A stretch of 64,000 bases of DNA from NCBI RefSeq assembly GCF_000750635.1, contig NZ_CCDM010000008.1, forward strand, positions 80,001 through 144,000, read 5' to 3'. A model generated the notes under the pieces. That model had not been told where the DNA came from. It saw only the letters and a list, made by a program, of their open reading frames with translations, and did not search any database. This document shows, in pieces, positions 62,447 through 64,000 of this stretch (the stretch's first letter is position 1; every line of letters starts with the position of its first letter). The DNA comes from Oceanobacillus jeddahensis (GTDB lineage Bacteria > Bacillota > Bacilli > Bacillales > Amphibacillaceae). The translations under genes were made by a program, and so were the position numbers.

Positions 62447-64000
<1,554 letters not shown>

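Overview
The window is about 64 kb of chromosome from a low-GC Gram-positive bacterium of the Bacillaceae. The evidence is the sigH-rpmG-secE-nusG-rplKAJL-rsmC-rpoBC-str-S10-spc-alpha superoperon, the ctsR-mcsA-mcsB-clpC-radA heat-shock cluster, a cysteine T-box in front of cysE-cysS, an L10 leader, and zinc-type S14, L33 and L36. Protein sequences and the decayed osmolyte-type genes suggest the Oceanobacillus/Virgibacillus group. That genus-level placement is inference.

Almost everything is read from the minus strand, so transcription runs from high to low coordinates. It starts with an rRNA operon end (23S 3' half and 5S, 62.3-64 kb) and an mgtC-type membrane gene. Next come the CtsR-controlled ctsR-mcsA-mcsB-clpC operon, radA, yacL and gltX, then the T-box-controlled cysE-cysS-mrnC-rlmB-rae1 group, then sigH, rpmG, secE and nusG. 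After these lie rplKA, rplJL, rsmC, rpoBC, rpsL-rpsG-fusA-tuf, the 26-gene rpsJ-to-rplQ run (including secY, adk and infA), the ECF transporter genes ecfA1-ecfA2-ecfT, truA, and rplM-rpsI. Strong sigma-A-type promoters can be read in front of most sub-operons (sigH, rplK, rplJ, rsmC, rpoB, rpsL, tuf, rpsJ, rplM).

Departures from the Bacillus subtilis gene order are the main interest. disA, ispD, ispF, map and the L7Ae-like gene (ybxF) are absent from their usual places. A possible decayed KOW-protein gene sits where map-ybzG would be. A plus-strand glpX (class II fructose-bisphosphatase) with its own promoter and terminator lies between tuf and rpsJ, next to about 850 bp of apparently non-coding or decayed DNA.

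The left 7.5 kb is a decaying accessory region. It holds a partial MFS exporter, a complete IS4-family element whose transposase is broken by one in-frame stop, a small hydrophilic hypothetical gene, an intact M20 peptidase gene, a BCCT transporter pseudogene with several lesions, and a truncated homocysteine S-methyltransferase pseudogene. A CcpA-like palindrome lies between the last two.

I found no CRISPR array, prophage or defence system, and nothing I can defend as a wholly new system. The best leads are regulatory: an intrinsic terminator plus a remote Shine-Dalgarno in front of nusG, a duplicated -10 element at rpoB, and a run of four hairpins in front of rpoA.
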